Numbered from the stretch's first letter, positions 1-8,965 are shown. The stretch is DNA of 64,000 nt from JACJYC01 sp964558465 (GCA_964558465.1 CAZLEF010000015.1:1-64000), one strand, 5' to 3'. Notes: generated by a model not told the origin, from the sequence alone. A program made the numbers and translations.

Positions 1-969
1 GACTTGAGAACGGGCAAAACACTGCTGAGCCTGGAAGGGCATAGTGACGAGGTAGGGAGCGTGGCCTTTTCGCCGGATGGCCAAAGGTTGGCCACGGGGT
101 CAAGTGATCATACGGCGAAGCTGTGGGACTTGAGTACGGGCAAAACACTGCTGAACCTGGAAGGGCATAGTGAGGCCGTATGGAGCGTGGCCTTTTCACC
201 GGATTGCCAAAGGCTGGCCACGGGGTCAAGTGATCATACGACGAAGCTGTGGGATTTGAGAACGGGCAAGGCGCTGCTGAGTCTGGAAGGGCATAGTGAC
301 GCCGTATTGAGCGTGGCCTTTTCGCCGGATGGCCAAAGGCTGGCCACGGGGTCAAGGGATAAGGCGGCGAAGCTGTGGGACTTGAGAACGGGCAAAACAC
401 TGCTGAACCTGGAAGGGCATGGCGCCGTTGTATATAGCGTGACCTTTTCGCCAGATGGCCAAAGGCTGGCCACGGGGTCTGAGGATCATACGGCGAAGCT
501 TTGGGACTTGAGTATGGGCAAAACACTGCTGAGCCTGGAAGGGCATAGTGACGCCGTATTGAGTGTGGCCTTTTCGCCGGATGGCCAAAGGCTGGCCACG
601 GGGTCAAGGGATAAGACATGGAAAGTCTGGGATCTCGTGCCTCCCCAAAGCCTGATGATAGGCGGGCGGCCATTCAAACCTGCTGGCCTCAGCCCAACGA
701 AGCTATCTGCTTATGGGCTGGAAAACCTGCTCGATCAAAAGCCCAACAACGAAGCCCAACTTATTGCTACGAATGAGATCTGGCAAATTTCGAATTTCGC
801 TGATCTCTATGCGGAGAAAATTGCCAAAAGTATTCCCCTGCGGGCAGATTATGAGCGTGCCAGGCGGCTGTATCAAGCCTGTATAAAAGACGCGGAAGAA
901 AGAGATAAGGCCTATTTCCAAAAAAAATTGGCAGAACTGGAGGAGGTGTGGAAAGAAAGAGGGGAGTGA
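1..969 (+). CDS. WD40-repeat protein, 3' part (5' end outside window)
   Basis: The frame is open from base 1, so this is the C-terminal part of a larger protein. Five tandem WD40 blades of exactly 42 residues are visible; the GHS..V.SVAFSPDGQRLATGS...AKLWDL unit begins at nt 37, 163, 289, 415 and 541, a strict 126-nt period. WD40 blades form beta-propellers that act as protein-protein scaffolds. After the last blade about 110 residues of non-WD sequence follow, rich in charged residues and ending in an alpha-helical Lys/Glu-rich tail. The repeats are almost identical at DNA level, pointing to recent expansion or gene conversion. In bacteria such arrays often sit behind a protease, kinase or NACHT/TIR effector domain, but that part is not in the window, so the function is open. 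A rho-independent terminator follows at 1033. Confidence 0.9.
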   Translation, partial: DLRTGKTLLSLEGHSDEVGSVAFSPDGQRLATGSSDHTAKLWDLSTGKTLLNLEGHSEAVWSVAFSPDCQRLATGSSDHTTKLWDLRTGKALLSLEGHSDAVLSVAFSPDGQRLATGSRDKAAKLWDLRTGKTLLNLEGHGAVVYSVTFSPDGQRLATGSEDHTAKLWDLSMGKTLLSLEGHSDAVLSVAFSPDGQRLATGSRDKTWKVWDLVPPQSLMIGGRPFKPAGLSPTKLSAYGLENLLDQKPNNEAQLIATNEIWQISNFADLYAEKIAKSIPLRADYERARRLYQACIKDAEERDKAYFQKKLAELEEVWKERGE

Positions 970-1032
970 GATCGCAAAGAACCCTCACTGCCGTCCCCTA
1001 ACGGAAAGGCGCAGCCCATCCGCGCATATAAA

Positions 1033-1059
1033 AACCCCCTCCGTTTTCACGAGGGGGTT
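1033..1059. terminator. Hairpin terminator between convergent genes
   Basis: AACCCCCTC (1033-1041) pairs perfectly with GAGGGGGTT (1051-1059) around a 9-nt loop. It is flanked by an A-run on the left and T-rich sequence on the right, so it can serve both the WD40 gene (+) and the HAD gene (-). Confidence 0.8.
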
Positions 1060-1090
1060 CGTCGTTTTCATTTGATGAATGCAGGAGATA

Positions 1091-1930
1091 TTAGAAATAA
1101 AAATTATTCTCCAGCACCCCGTTTTTTCCCGGCGCTCCGGGTTTTTGGACCGGGGTATCCGCCAACCACGCATCCAGGTCGAATTCGTTCAAAGAATTCA
1201 CGACCAGGTCCGGCGCGAAGGCGTAATTTTTCAAATCCTCCTGTTTGGAAACCCCGGAAAGGGTCAATATAGTCCGGTAGCCCACCTGGATGCCGCCGAG
1301 GATATCCGTGTCCATTGTATCGCCGATCATGGTGGTTTCCGCCGTTTCCAGCCCCAGTTTTTTGCGGGCCACCCGCATCATCACCGGGCTGGGTTTGCCC
1401 ACGGAAAAGGCTTTGACGCCGGTAGCTTCCTCGATCATCGATACCACGGCCTTGATGCCGAGGTTGGTCCAGCCCTTCTTTTTGGGGGAGGGGTCGAGGT
1501 TGGTCGCCACCAGTTTTGCGCCGCCCAGGATCATTTCCACGGCGTGGTTGACCATTTCCAGGGTGAAATTGCGGCCCTCGCCGACGACAACAAAATCGGG
1601 GTCCTGGGTCGCCAGCGAATAACCGTTTTCGTGCAGGCTGGTCAGCAACCCGCCTTCGCCGAGTACGTAGACTGTTCCGAAGGGCTTCTGGCGGGCCAGG
1701 AACCAGCCGGTGGCCATGGCGCTTGTAAAAACATTTTCCTCTTCCGCCTCAATGCCGATGCCCGCCAATTTATTGACGACGTCGCGGGGTGTCCGCTGGC
1801 TGTTATTCGTAAGAAAAAGAAATGGTATTTTCCGCCGTTTCAACTCCGTAATGAAGGTGTCGGCGCCGGGGATGAGGTCGTTACCACTGTAAATCACCCC
1901 GTCCATATCGATCAAAAATCCTTTTGCCAT
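1091..1930 (-). CDS. HAD-superfamily hydrolase, NagD/4-nitrophenylphosphatase type
   Basis: Predicted 279-residue soluble phosphatase of the HAD superfamily, class IIA (NagD-like). The first motif DMDGVIY is at residues 8-14 with nucleophile Asp8 and Asp10; FLTNNS is motif II; GKPSP and IGDTMDTDI carry the Lys and acidic residues of motifs III and IV. The order and the large C2 cap between motifs II and III fit sugar-phosphate or nucleotide phosphatases, but the substrate cannot be read from sequence. I place the start at the ATG ending at 1930 because the open frame upstream is translated low-complexity repeat (2101-2372). It converges on the WD40 gene. Confidence 0.88.
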   Translation of the reverse strand: MAKGFLIDMDGVIYSGNDLIPGADTFITELKRRKIPFLFLTNNSQRTPRDVVNKLAGIGIEAEEENVFTSAMATGWFLARQKPFGTVYVLGEGGLLTSLHENGYSLATQDPDFVVVGEGRNFTLEMVNHAVEMILGGAKLVATNLDPSPKKKGWTNLGIKAVVSMIEEATGVKAFSVGKPSPVMMRVARKKLGLETAETTMIGDTMDTDILGGIQVGYRTILTLSGVSKQEDLKNYAFAPDLVVNSLNEFDLDAWLADTPVQKPGAPGKNGVLENNFYF

Positions 1931-2100
1931 AATTTGGTTTTTTAGTTTATTCACGGATCGGCAGGTCTCCTTACGACCTGTTGTTGTCCGGTTCAAAACA
2001 CAAAATTGCGGGCTTTTTCGCCGGGAAACTACCCAGGGATTAACCGGTTTAGATACTATTTTAACCCGGATGGCCCGATTTGTCCGGCGTTGTGTTAATA

Positions 2101-2372
2101 TACTACCAAACAACTCCAAACAACTCCAAACCAGAAAGGAGGAACTGAAGAATCGAAGAATCGAGGAAGTGCGTGCCGCGCAGAAGGCGCGGAGGAACTG
2201 AGGAACTGAAACCCCAAACAACCCCAAACCACCCCAAACCAGAAAGGAGGAATCGAGGAATCGAGGAACTGAAACCCCAAACAACCCCAAACAACCCCAA
2301 ACCAGAAAGGAGGAACTGAGGAATCGAGGAATCGAAACCCCAAACAACCCCAAACAACTCCAAACCCAACCC
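2101..2372. repeat. Intergenic oligomer repeat array (CCCCAAACAA and GAGGAATCGAG words)
   Basis: The gap 1931-2410 contains blocks of CCCCAAACAA decamers alternating with AGAAAGGAGGAATCGAGGAA-type words, the composite block being repeated about three times. A degenerate CCGCGC-GCGCGG hairpin is at 2176-2192. The minus strand carries many GGGG runs separated by 6 nt. Open frames across it encode only repeat translation and are not genes. Confidence 0.9.
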
Positions 2373-2410
2373 CGCCCCACATTGTTCTATACACAGCATA
2401 TCATAACAAC

Positions 2411-2677
2411 ATGGGCAATAAGCTGCAATTCAAAACGAATATCCACTGCAACGGCTGCATCCGTTCGGTCACCGGTTTTATCAATGAAGTACCCGGCATC
2501 GAACATTGGGAAGTGGACCTCGAAAACCCGGACAAGATCCTCACCGTGGAAGGCAACGTGACGACTCAGGCCATCATGGATGCGGTGCAAGAGGCCGGTT
2601 TTGACATTAACCCCGACTGCGATCCCCCCTTCACCGGGCTTCATCGGTCGGAGGCGGCTTCGGCGGAAAAAAAATGA
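2411..2677 (+). CDS. Small heavy-metal-associated (HMA) domain protein
   Basis: An 88-residue protein made of a single HMA ferredoxin-like fold. The metal loop reads IHCNGCIRSV, giving the CxxC pair Cys13/Cys16; the usual Met before the first Cys is replaced by His12. The pattern (beta strand, CxxC, helix, EVDLENPDKILTVEG strands, AIMDAVQEAGF helix) is that of copper chaperones such as CopZ. It probably binds Cu(I) or another soft metal in the cytoplasm. No metal ATPase or regulator lies beside it, so the partner is unknown. It is preceded directly by the repeat array. Confidence 0.85.
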   Translation: MGNKLQFKTNIHCNGCIRSVTGFINEVPGIEHWEVDLENPDKILTVEGNVTTQAIMDAVQEAGFDINPDCDPPFTGLHRSEAASAEKK

Positions 2678-2731
2678 AATGACCTGTTACCCCAGGCCTG
2701 CTGCCTGGCAAGTTGATTCCTCAATCCTGCA

Positions 2732-5700
2732 CTACCGCAAAGTTTTTGCATCGTCCGGATGTTGTTTCAACAGTTCTTCCGGGGAATAAAACCCGGTTTT
2801 GTCTGTGGTTGCGGCCCGCACCGCCCTCACTTTATCCGCCGCAATCGCGGGGGCTTTATTGCCGAACGCATTCCGGACGTAGGTCAGCACTGCGGCCACT
2901 TCTTCGTCTTTTAATAGTCCTCCGAAGGCCGTCATCGGGACCTGCCCGGCGTAGGGCCTGCCCTGGACTTCCATTGGGCCCATCAAACCATGCAAGGTCA
3001 GTTTGATCAGCCGGTCTTCGTCACCCAGTACCCACGGCGTGCCTGTGAGGGGCGGAAATCCGGCATTGGGAAGCCCTTCGCCGTTTGGTTGGTGGCAGGT
3101 AATGCAATAGCCGTCCCGGGCGTAGATCTCTTTTCCTTTCGCAAAAAGCGCACCGGCAGGGCCGGTCAGGTCGGTCTGCACGGTTTCTTCTTTTTGTTCT
3201 TCCACGGAACGCCCGTTGAGGTGGGCGAGGGCGGCTTCGTATACCGGCGCTATCCACCTGTCCAACGGCTTTTTGGCCGCTTCTTCCAGCACGGGGTTGC
3301 CTTTTTCCGGCGACAGCCACGAAGCCGCCACAAGGGCTTCCAGCCGGACCCTGCCGTGTTCGTCAGCGGCTGCCTGCCGCAGCAGGGCCGCCTGGTCGGA
3401 TACCTGATGGCCGGTATAGCGGAGTACCCGTACAGCGGCCGCCCGGGCCCGGTAATCTTTTGCGCCGAGCAACTGCCGGAGCAGGGTCTGATCCACCTGG
3501 TTCAACCCCCAACTAACCCAAAGGGCCTCCAGCACATGGTGTTCGTAGCGGGCATCATCCGGGTCGAGGTCAGCCACCCATTGGGTCAGTTTCGGAAGGA
3601 CCTCGGCGGCTTTGTGCCCGCGCAATTCGCGTCGTGTGCGGTAACGTGTGCGGTATTCGGGCAATTTCAGGTTCTCCAGCAGTTCGTCGACGCTTGCGCC
3701 GGCCACTTTTGCCGGTTGGACGAGGGGGCGCGAGGGGTAGGTGACCCGGTAGATCCGGCCGTGGACATGGTCGCGCAGGGGGTCGCGGGCGTTGTGCTGC
3801 ATATGCCCGATGAGGATATTGTGCCAGTCGACGATATAAAGCGAGCCGTCCGGCGCAAATTCCATATCCACCGGGCGGAAATTCGGGTCTTCGCCCACCA
3901 CCAGGTCCAGCCGGTGGCGGCTGTCGTAGCCGGTGCTATCGTCTTCCATCCGGTGTTGTTTGGTTCCGAGGAAACCGATGGTGTTGTTGATGAGCAAGTC
4001 GCCTTGCACCTCATCGGGGAAATGGCGGCTGGACACAAATTCAAGGCCGGAGGTGGGGCGGACCCGGTGGGCATCTTCGATGAGGTTGAACGAATTGGGA
4101 GAAGCGACGCCGTACCGGGGTTTTATGCTTCCGGGCATCATCCAGCGCACATCCGGGCCGGAGGTTTCGGCAAAAAAATGCTGCCCCCAGTCGTCGAATG
4201 CGATGCCCCAGGGGTTGGGTATCGAAAGTTGCGCCGTTCGCTCCAGGTGGCGCCTTTGCGGGTTGTAGCGATAAAATCCGCCGTTGGTACCCCGGACGGG
4301 GCCGTAAGGCGTTTCAACATTGGTATGCAGAAAAACCCCTTCGGCCATATAAATGGCGCCGGATTCATCGGCGCAATAAGCGCTGTGGGCGTGGTGGGTG
4401 TCGTGGTCGTCAAACCCGCTGAGGATGATCTCCTGCCGGTCGGCCCGGTCGTCGCCGTCCGTATCGGTGAGCAGGACGAGGTTGGTCCCTTGCGAAACAT
4501 AAACGCCCTCCGGCGCAAACTCAAAACCTACGGGCAGGTGCAGACCCTCTGCAAAGGTGATCTGATGGTCGGCTTTGCCGTCGCCGTCGCGGTCCTCCAG
4601 GATGATGAGTTTATCGTTGGGTCGGGCGTCTCCGGGGCGGTAATGCGGATAACTGGGCATGGTGGCCACCCAGAGCCTGCCTTTGTTGTCGAAGGATAAT
4701 TGAACGGGATTGGCGAGGTCCGTAAATTCCTTTTCCGAAGCGAACAGTTCGATTTTGTACCCTGGCGCCGGCTTCAGCTTGCCGACGGCTTCCTGGCCAT
4801 AAAGGTACCGGGGAATGCCGTTCTTTCCGTTGGCCATATTGTAATTGGTCTTTACTTCCGGCAGGGGTAAGGTATGCCGGTCGCGGCTTTCGAGGTCCAT
4901 TTTTTCCCCTTTCACCGCCAGCCAGATGGCGGTATCCCGGATAGCGGTCATCTGGCGGATCTTTTCCAGTTCGTAGGGGTAATTATCCGGACCGAACGGG
5001 TCGTACCGTCGGCCAAAAACGTGAACGCCGTTGGGGATTTTATAGTCGTTGTGCCAGAACCAGTTTTTGTCCAGCACGGCGGCTTTCACCTGTTCACGGC
5101 GGGCTTCCTGTTCCCGTTTTGGTTTGATTTTGCCAAATACCCCGTTGGCCAGCAAGGGGGCAAAACGGGCATATCCCTCGTCCGTCAACTGAAAGCCGTC
5201 GATGGTCAGTGGTTCTCCTTTTTTAAACCATTTTTGGGTGGGTGTAAAAACATCGACAAAATGGACGCCGTTTTTGGCCGCGACTGCTTTCATCGCTTCG
5301 GTATAAAGAGCGAGGTTCCGGTTTTCCTGCACCCCGTCGGGCAGGTCGAACTGGTCGGAAAGGTCCTGGAAAGCGATGGGCGAAACGATGGCCAGTTGCG
5401 GCGGCGTTTTGCCGTTGTATTGCTGGTTCAGGGTATGCTGAATAAAAGCATCCAGTTCTGCCTTGTAGTTCTCCAGGCCGGCCGCTCCCTGGAAGGATTC
5501 GTTGTACCCAAAGAACGCCAGGATGATATCCGCCCGGTGGCGGCTGATCCATTCGTCGGGGCTTTCAAAATGGCCTTCGCTGCCTGAATTTTGGGCCAGT
5601 TCGGTCTGAAACCGCTCCGCGCCTGGAAAGGCCCAGGGCGACAAACGCCCCGAATGCGGCCTGAACCCCGGGCTGTCGCCGCCGTCGCACATATTCCGGA

Positions 5701-5917
5701 TATAGAGCAGGCTGTCGGGGTAACGCAGGTGTAATTCGGTCTCAAAATGCCCGTAATTCATCATCCTGGACCCCAGATTGTTGCCCACCAGGATGATATG
5801 GGCGCCTTTGCTGATCTTTAAAAGCGTGGGGCTGGGGCGGTTGCATTGAAAGGTTGCCAGGACCGGCATGAATGCAAGGATGGCCAGGTGGTATTGGATG
5901 GTTTTTCTGTTGAGCAT
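2732..5917 (-). CDS. SGNH-like / PVC-type dehydrogenase / cytochrome c fusion protein
   Basis: A 1061-residue exported protein. A signal sequence ends near residue 25, possibly as a lipoprotein (Cys25). Residues about 35-280 resemble an SGNH-hydrolase module (FFGYNESF block), but the GDS serine block reads VGNNLGSRM and the late DxxH motif reads DGFQLTDEGY, with Gln for His. The middle part is a beta-propeller soluble-dehydrogenase-like module (LSFDNKGRLWVATMPSYPHY, EFAPDGSLYIVDWHN) followed by HEAT-like helices. The C-terminus is a class I cytochrome c with CITCH at 938-942 and a likely axial Met at 995. This architecture is known from planctomycete and Bacteroidota 'PVC-type heme-binding' proteins. 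It probably oxidises a sugar-like substrate in the periplasm. Neighbours on the same strand are also carbohydrate-oxidation genes. Confidence 0.85.
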   Translation of the reverse strand: MLNRKTIQYHLAILAFMPVLATFQCNRPSPTLLKISKGAHIILVGNNLGSRMMNYGHFETELHLRYPDSLLYIRNMCDGGDSPGFRPHSGRLSPWAFPGAERFQTELAQNSGSEGHFESPDEWISRHRADIILAFFGYNESFQGAAGLENYKAELDAFIQHTLNQQYNGKTPPQLAIVSPIAFQDLSDQFDLPDGVQENRNLALYTEAMKAVAAKNGVHFVDVFTPTQKWFKKGEPLTIDGFQLTDEGYARFAPLLANGVFGKIKPKREQEARREQVKAAVLDKNWFWHNDYKIPNGVHVFGRRYDPFGPDNYPYELEKIRQMTAIRDTAIWLAVKGEKMDLESRDRHTLPLPEVKTNYNMANGKNGIPRYLYGQEAVGKLKPAPGYKIELFASEKEFTDLANPVQLSFDNKGRLWVATMPSYPHYRPGDARPNDKLIILEDRDGDGKADHQITFAEGLHLPVGFEFAPEGVYVSQGTNLVLLTDTDGDDRADRQEIILSGFDDHDTHHAHSAYCADESGAIYMAEGVFLHTNVETPYGPVRGTNGGFYRYNPQRRHLERTAQLSIPNPWGIAFDDWGQHFFAETSGPDVRWMMPGSIKPRYGVASPNSFNLIEDAHRVRPTSGLEFVSSRHFPDEVQGDLLINNTIGFLGTKQHRMEDDSTGYDSRHRLDLVVGEDPNFRPVDMEFAPDGSLYIVDWHNILIGHMQHNARDPLRDHVHGRIYRVTYPSRPLVQPAKVAGASVDELLENLKLPEYRTRYRTRRELRGHKAAEVLPKLTQWVADLDPDDARYEHHVLEALWVSWGLNQVDQTLLRQLLGAKDYRARAAAVRVLRYTGHQVSDQAALLRQAAADEHGRVRLEALVAASWLSPEKGNPVLEEAAKKPLDRWIAPVYEAALAHLNGRSVEEQKEETVQTDLTGPAGALFAKGKEIYARDGYCITCHQPNGEGLPNAGFPPLTGTPWVLGDEDRLIKLTLHGLMGPMEVQGRPYAGQVPMTAFGGLLKDEEVAAVLTYVRNAFGNKAPAIAADKVRAVRAATTDKTGFYSPEELLKQHPDDAKTLR

Positions 5918-5946
5918 GTATGGTTGTTTTGATCTTGGCGGTACAA

Positions 5947-5977
5947 CTCAGGAGGCAACCGGAAGTTGCCGCCTGAG
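5947..5977. repeat. Small hairpin element, copy 1
   Basis: CTCAGGAGGCAAC (5947-5959) pairs with GTTGCCGCCTGAG (5965-5977) with one mismatch. It lies just after the stop of the 2-hydroxyacid dehydrogenase gene. A related hairpin sits at 36918-36948, also just 3' of a minus-strand gene. No U-run follows, so it is not a classical terminator. Confidence 0.7.
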
Positions 5978-5980
5978 GGA

Positions 5981-6916
5981 CTACAACGCGGAACGATTAA
6001 AAATAAACCGGTCTTCTATCGCCTCACCGGCCAACAACGCCAGGGTGTTCTTCACCGTAATCACACACATTTCGTTGTAGGTGCGCGTTGTGAGGCTGGC
6101 CGAATGCGGGGTGATCAGCACATTCGGCAGGCTGGGCAGCGGGTCGTTCTCGGAGGGTGGTTCGGTGGTGAGCACGTCCGCTGCAAAGCCGCCGATCCGG
6201 TTATTTTTCAGGGCTTCGGTCAATGCGGCCTGGTCGATGATGCCGCCCCTTGCCGTGTTGATAAGCAGTGCAGATGGCTTCATTTTTTCGAGGGCTGCCC
6301 GGTCGATCAGATTGCGGGTTTCAGGGGTCAGGGGCAGGTGCAGACTGATGATATCCGATTGTTTCAATAATTCATCCAATGTACGGGCAGGGTAGGGGTG
6401 GGGGCAATGGATCACCTTCATGCCGAATGCATCGGCCAGCCGGGCTACTTTTTTCCCGATATTGCCCATGCCCAGAATGCCCAGGGTTTTGCCCCGGATC
6501 TCATCGCCTGCATAGGTATTGCGAAAATTCCATTGGTTGTGTTTGACGGCAATAAAGGATTGATAAAGATTGCGTTGCAAACAGAGCATCAAGCCCAGGG
6601 TATGCTCCGCGACGGTATCGGCATTGCTGCCGGGCGCATACAACACTTTCACCCCTTTCCGGGTGGCAAAATCCACGTTCACATTGTCCAGTCCCACGCC
6701 GCAGCGGGCGATCACCTCCAGGCGCGGGCATTGCCGGATCAGGGTTTCGCTGACGGCCCCCTTCCCCCGGGTGATGATGGCATTTACCGGCTCTACGGCT
6801 GCGATTTCACCACCGGTAAAAGGTGAACTCGCCTCCAGCACACGGGCGTTTTCGCGCAGCAACCGGTCGGCTTCTTCAGAGACGGTTTCCAGCAAAAGCA
6901 CATTTTTTTTGTTCAT
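5981..6916 (-). CDS. D-isomer-specific 2-hydroxyacid dehydrogenase
   Basis: A 311-residue NAD-dependent dehydrogenase of the SerA/PdxB/GhrB fold. The N-terminal half-domain is followed by the Rossmann nucleotide site TLGILGMGNIGKKVA, and catalytic residues occur in NTARGGIID (Arg), in the LTTEPPSENDPL segment (Glu), and in ITPHSASLT (His). It lacks the ACT domain of long SerA enzymes. It should reduce a 2-keto acid or oxidise a 2-hydroxy acid; phosphoglycerate or hydroxypyruvate/glyoxylate are candidates. I chose the ATG at 6916 over the upstream TTG at 6928, which adds only four residues. Confidence 0.88.
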   Translation of the reverse strand: MNKKNVLLLETVSEEADRLLRENARVLEASSPFTGGEIAAVEPVNAIITRGKGAVSETLIRQCPRLEVIARCGVGLDNVNVDFATRKGVKVLYAPGSNADTVAEHTLGLMLCLQRNLYQSFIAVKHNQWNFRNTYAGDEIRGKTLGILGMGNIGKKVARLADAFGMKVIHCPHPYPARTLDELLKQSDIISLHLPLTPETRNLIDRAALEKMKPSALLINTARGGIIDQAALTEALKNNRIGGFAADVLTTEPPSENDPLPSLPNVLITPHSASLTTRTYNEMCVITVKNTLALLAGEAIEDRFIFNRSAL

Positions 6917-6959
6917 TTCAATTGACAAGTCTTGTGGTTGTTGATGCGCGTATGTCCTC

Positions 6960-7110
6960 CCCTGTGCAGTCCTTCAGTCCTCTGTCTCCAGTCTCCAGTC
7001 TCCAGTCTCCAGTCTCCCAGTCTCGAGTCTCCCCCTCTCCAAGTCTCCAAGTCCCCAAGTCCCCAAGTCTCCCCCTCTCCAAGTCCCCAAGTCCCCAAGC
7101 CACCCCCTCT
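6960..7110. repeat. Oligomer repeat array (TCCAGTC and CCCCAAGT words)
   Basis: The gap between the dehydrogenase start and the VOC gene stop holds TCCAGTC heptamers, followed by TCCAAGTC/CCCCAAGT octamers. It is nearly pure pyrimidine-A on the plus strand. Open frames across it are repeat translation. Confidence 0.9.
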
Positions 7111-7112
7111 CT

Positions 7113-7610
7113 CTACCGACCTCCATGATAAAGCGTAGCGCTTTCATGTTTATACCCCCGCCAGTCATTCCGGCCGGAAACGTACAGCCCCGCTTCGTAC
7201 AGTTCGTCTTCAAAAATAGCCGGATCGAGCCGGTCCCTGAAACCGGGGTCGGAAGAGATCTCCACCAGATTGCCGGAGGGGTCGCGCACAAACATTTGCA
7301 TGGCGCCGTCGGGCAATTGCCGGACTTTGCCCCAGGGCCGGATATCGATGATGCCCAGGGCTTTCATCCGGTGGAAAATGGCGTTAAAATCATCCACCTG
7401 CACGCAGATATGTCCGCGAAAGGATTGCTCGTCATCCCATTCGCTCAGGTGCAGTTGTTGATCTTCGTTGATCTTGAAAAAGGCGGTCGGGTAATCGAAT
7501 AAAAAAGCGGGAATGACTTCCAGCCCCATTTCCTTTTCATAAAATTCGGCTGCCGTCTCCAGTTGGTTGACGATCAGTGTGACGTGGTTGATCCTGGTAA
7601 TTTTGGCCAT
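7113..7610 (-). CDS. VOC-family (glyoxalase/dioxygenase-like) protein
   Basis: A 165-residue vicinal-oxygen-chelate protein. It starts MAKITRINHVTLIV, with likely first metal ligand His9. A second ligand is likely in RGHICVQVDD, and the last is Glu in DPSGNLVEISS, the canonical order for a two-module betaalphabetabetabeta metalloenzyme. A roughly 35-residue C-terminal extension follows the second module. The family includes glyoxalase I, extradiol dioxygenases, epimerases and fosfomycin-resistance enzymes, and sequence alone does not choose between them. The gene is 12 nt from the enolase-superfamily gene on the same strand, so the two are probably co-transcribed and may act on related acid-sugar substrates. 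Confidence 0.85.
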   Translation of the reverse strand: MAKITRINHVTLIVNQLETAAEFYEKEMGLEVIPAFLFDYPTAFFKINEDQQLHLSEWDDEQSFRGHICVQVDDFNAIFHRMKALGIIDIRPWGKVRQLPDGAMQMFVRDPSGNLVEISSDPGFRDRLDPAIFEDELYEAGLYVSGRNDWRGYKHESATLYHGGR

Positions 7611-7622
7611 AGCTGAAAAATT

Positions 7623-8783
7623 TTATTGTCGGTATTTTTCCACAAAATCCCAATTCACGGAGAGCCCCAGGCCCGGAGTGGAAGGTTCCCGGATCCTGCC
7701 GTTTTCAACGGTGATCTGTTCATTGACCAGTTCGTACATCATCGGGTTGCCGCCCAGTGAAAACTCGATGATGGCTGCCGACGGACTGGCAAAGGCCAGG
7801 TTGACCCCCGCCATAAAAGAGAAGGCCGAACCCCAGCAATGGGGCGCCAGTTCGAGTTGATAAGCGGCTGCCAGCCCCGCTACCCGCCAGGCTTCCGATA
7901 TCCCGCCGATGATGGCCGCATCAGGCTGCACGACGTCTACGGCGCGCAGGTCGATCAGGTCCCGGATATCGAACCGGGTAAATTCGCTCTCTCCGGCGGC
8001 AATGGGGATGGTAGTCATTGCCCTGACTTCAGCCGTTCCTTTTTTGTTGTCCGGCGCAATGGGTTCTTCCACCCAGTACAGGTTGCAATCCTCCACCCCG
8101 CGGCAGAACCGTTTGGCTTCCGGCACGCTGAAGGTGCCGTGTGCATCGGCCATGATCCGTACATTCGGGCCAAGCGCTTCGCGGGCGGCTCTGACCCGCC
8201 GGATGCTGTAATCCACCGTTTCATCCATGACACCCACCCGCATTTTGACGGCTTTAAATCCCTTGTCCGCATACCCCCGCAATTGTTCCCCGATACCGTC
8301 GGCGTCTGCCCAACCGCCGCTGGCATAGGTATCCATTTCAGGGCGAACGGCGCCGCCCAGGAGTTGTGCAACCGGCACGCCCAGCGATTTGCCAAGCAGG
8401 TCCCAGAGCGCCATATCTACGCCGCTGATGGCCGAAACGGTCAGGCCCCGGTTGCCGAGGATGGGAAAAACCCGCCCCCTGCGGATCGCGTAATGGTCCC
8501 GAACGCCGTTGTACATGCGTTCCCACAGTTCGTTGATCTTGCGGGCGTCCTGTCCGATCAGGATCGGCTTTAACTCGTTTTCCACACAAGTAACAATTGA
8601 GGCGCAGACCCCGGAGGACCCCACTGCGGCCTTGGCCTCGCCGTATCCCTGCAGACCGTCCTCGGTGGTCACCACCACCAGCGTCATATCAAATTCCGTC
8701 AGCAAGCCGTAATCCGAACGGTGCTGTTTGGGCTGCGGGATCGGACAACGGAGCCAATGGGCTTTTATATCGGTTATTTTCAT
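7623..8783 (-). CDS. Mandelate racemase / muconate lactonizing enzyme family protein
   Basis: A 386-residue enolase-superfamily enzyme. The N-terminal capping domain is followed by a TIM barrel with FKAVKMR (general base Lys), three carboxylate Mg2+ ligands in IMADAHG, WVEEP and AAGESEF, and a His base in LAPHCWGSAF. That combination fits the mandelate-racemase subgroup, which mostly contains acid-sugar dehydratases. The natural substrate is probably an aldonate or uronate, but specificity cannot be assigned. It leads the probable operon with the VOC gene, and the surrounding oxidoreductases suggest oxidative sugar-acid catabolism. Confidence 0.9.
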   Translation of the reverse strand: MKITDIKAHWLRCPIPQPKQHRSDYGLLTEFDMTLVVVTTEDGLQGYGEAKAAVGSSGVCASIVTCVENELKPILIGQDARKINELWERMYNGVRDHYAIRRGRVFPILGNRGLTVSAISGVDMALWDLLGKSLGVPVAQLLGGAVRPEMDTYASGGWADADGIGEQLRGYADKGFKAVKMRVGVMDETVDYSIRRVRAAREALGPNVRIMADAHGTFSVPEAKRFCRGVEDCNLYWVEEPIAPDNKKGTAEVRAMTTIPIAAGESEFTRFDIRDLIDLRAVDVVQPDAAIIGGISEAWRVAGLAAAYQLELAPHCWGSAFSFMAGVNLAFASPSAAIIEFSLGGNPMMYELVNEQITVENGRIREPSTPGLGLSVNWDFVEKYRQ

Positions 8784-8817
8784 TGTTTATGGGAATGAAG
8801 GGGTGGAATTTGATTTG

Positions 8818-8965
8818 TTTGGTTTATCGTGGTTTATGATGGTTTGGGATGGTTTGGGGTGGTTTGGGGTGGTTTGGGATGGTTAGCGGCCGCCAACAAT
8901 CCCAAACAACCCCAAACAATAATAAACAATAATGAACGACCATAACCAACCCAACCAATCCCTTT
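8818..8965. repeat. Inverted pair of decamer arrays (GGTTTGGGGT / CCCCAAACAA)
   Basis: GTGGTTTATGATGG and TGGTTTGGGG words run from about 8820 to 8885. A spacer (GGCCGCC) follows, then the complementary CAATCCCAAACAACCCCAAA words to about 8930. The two arms can form a long imperfect hairpin between the enolase-family start and the ThuA-like gene's stop. Confidence 0.85.

Noticed and set aside
2990..4699. Long antisense frame opposite the dehydrogenase/cytochrome gene
   Set aside because: It is a shadow of the minus-strand gene's codon bias; its translation shows no family features, whereas the minus strand encodes clear domains.
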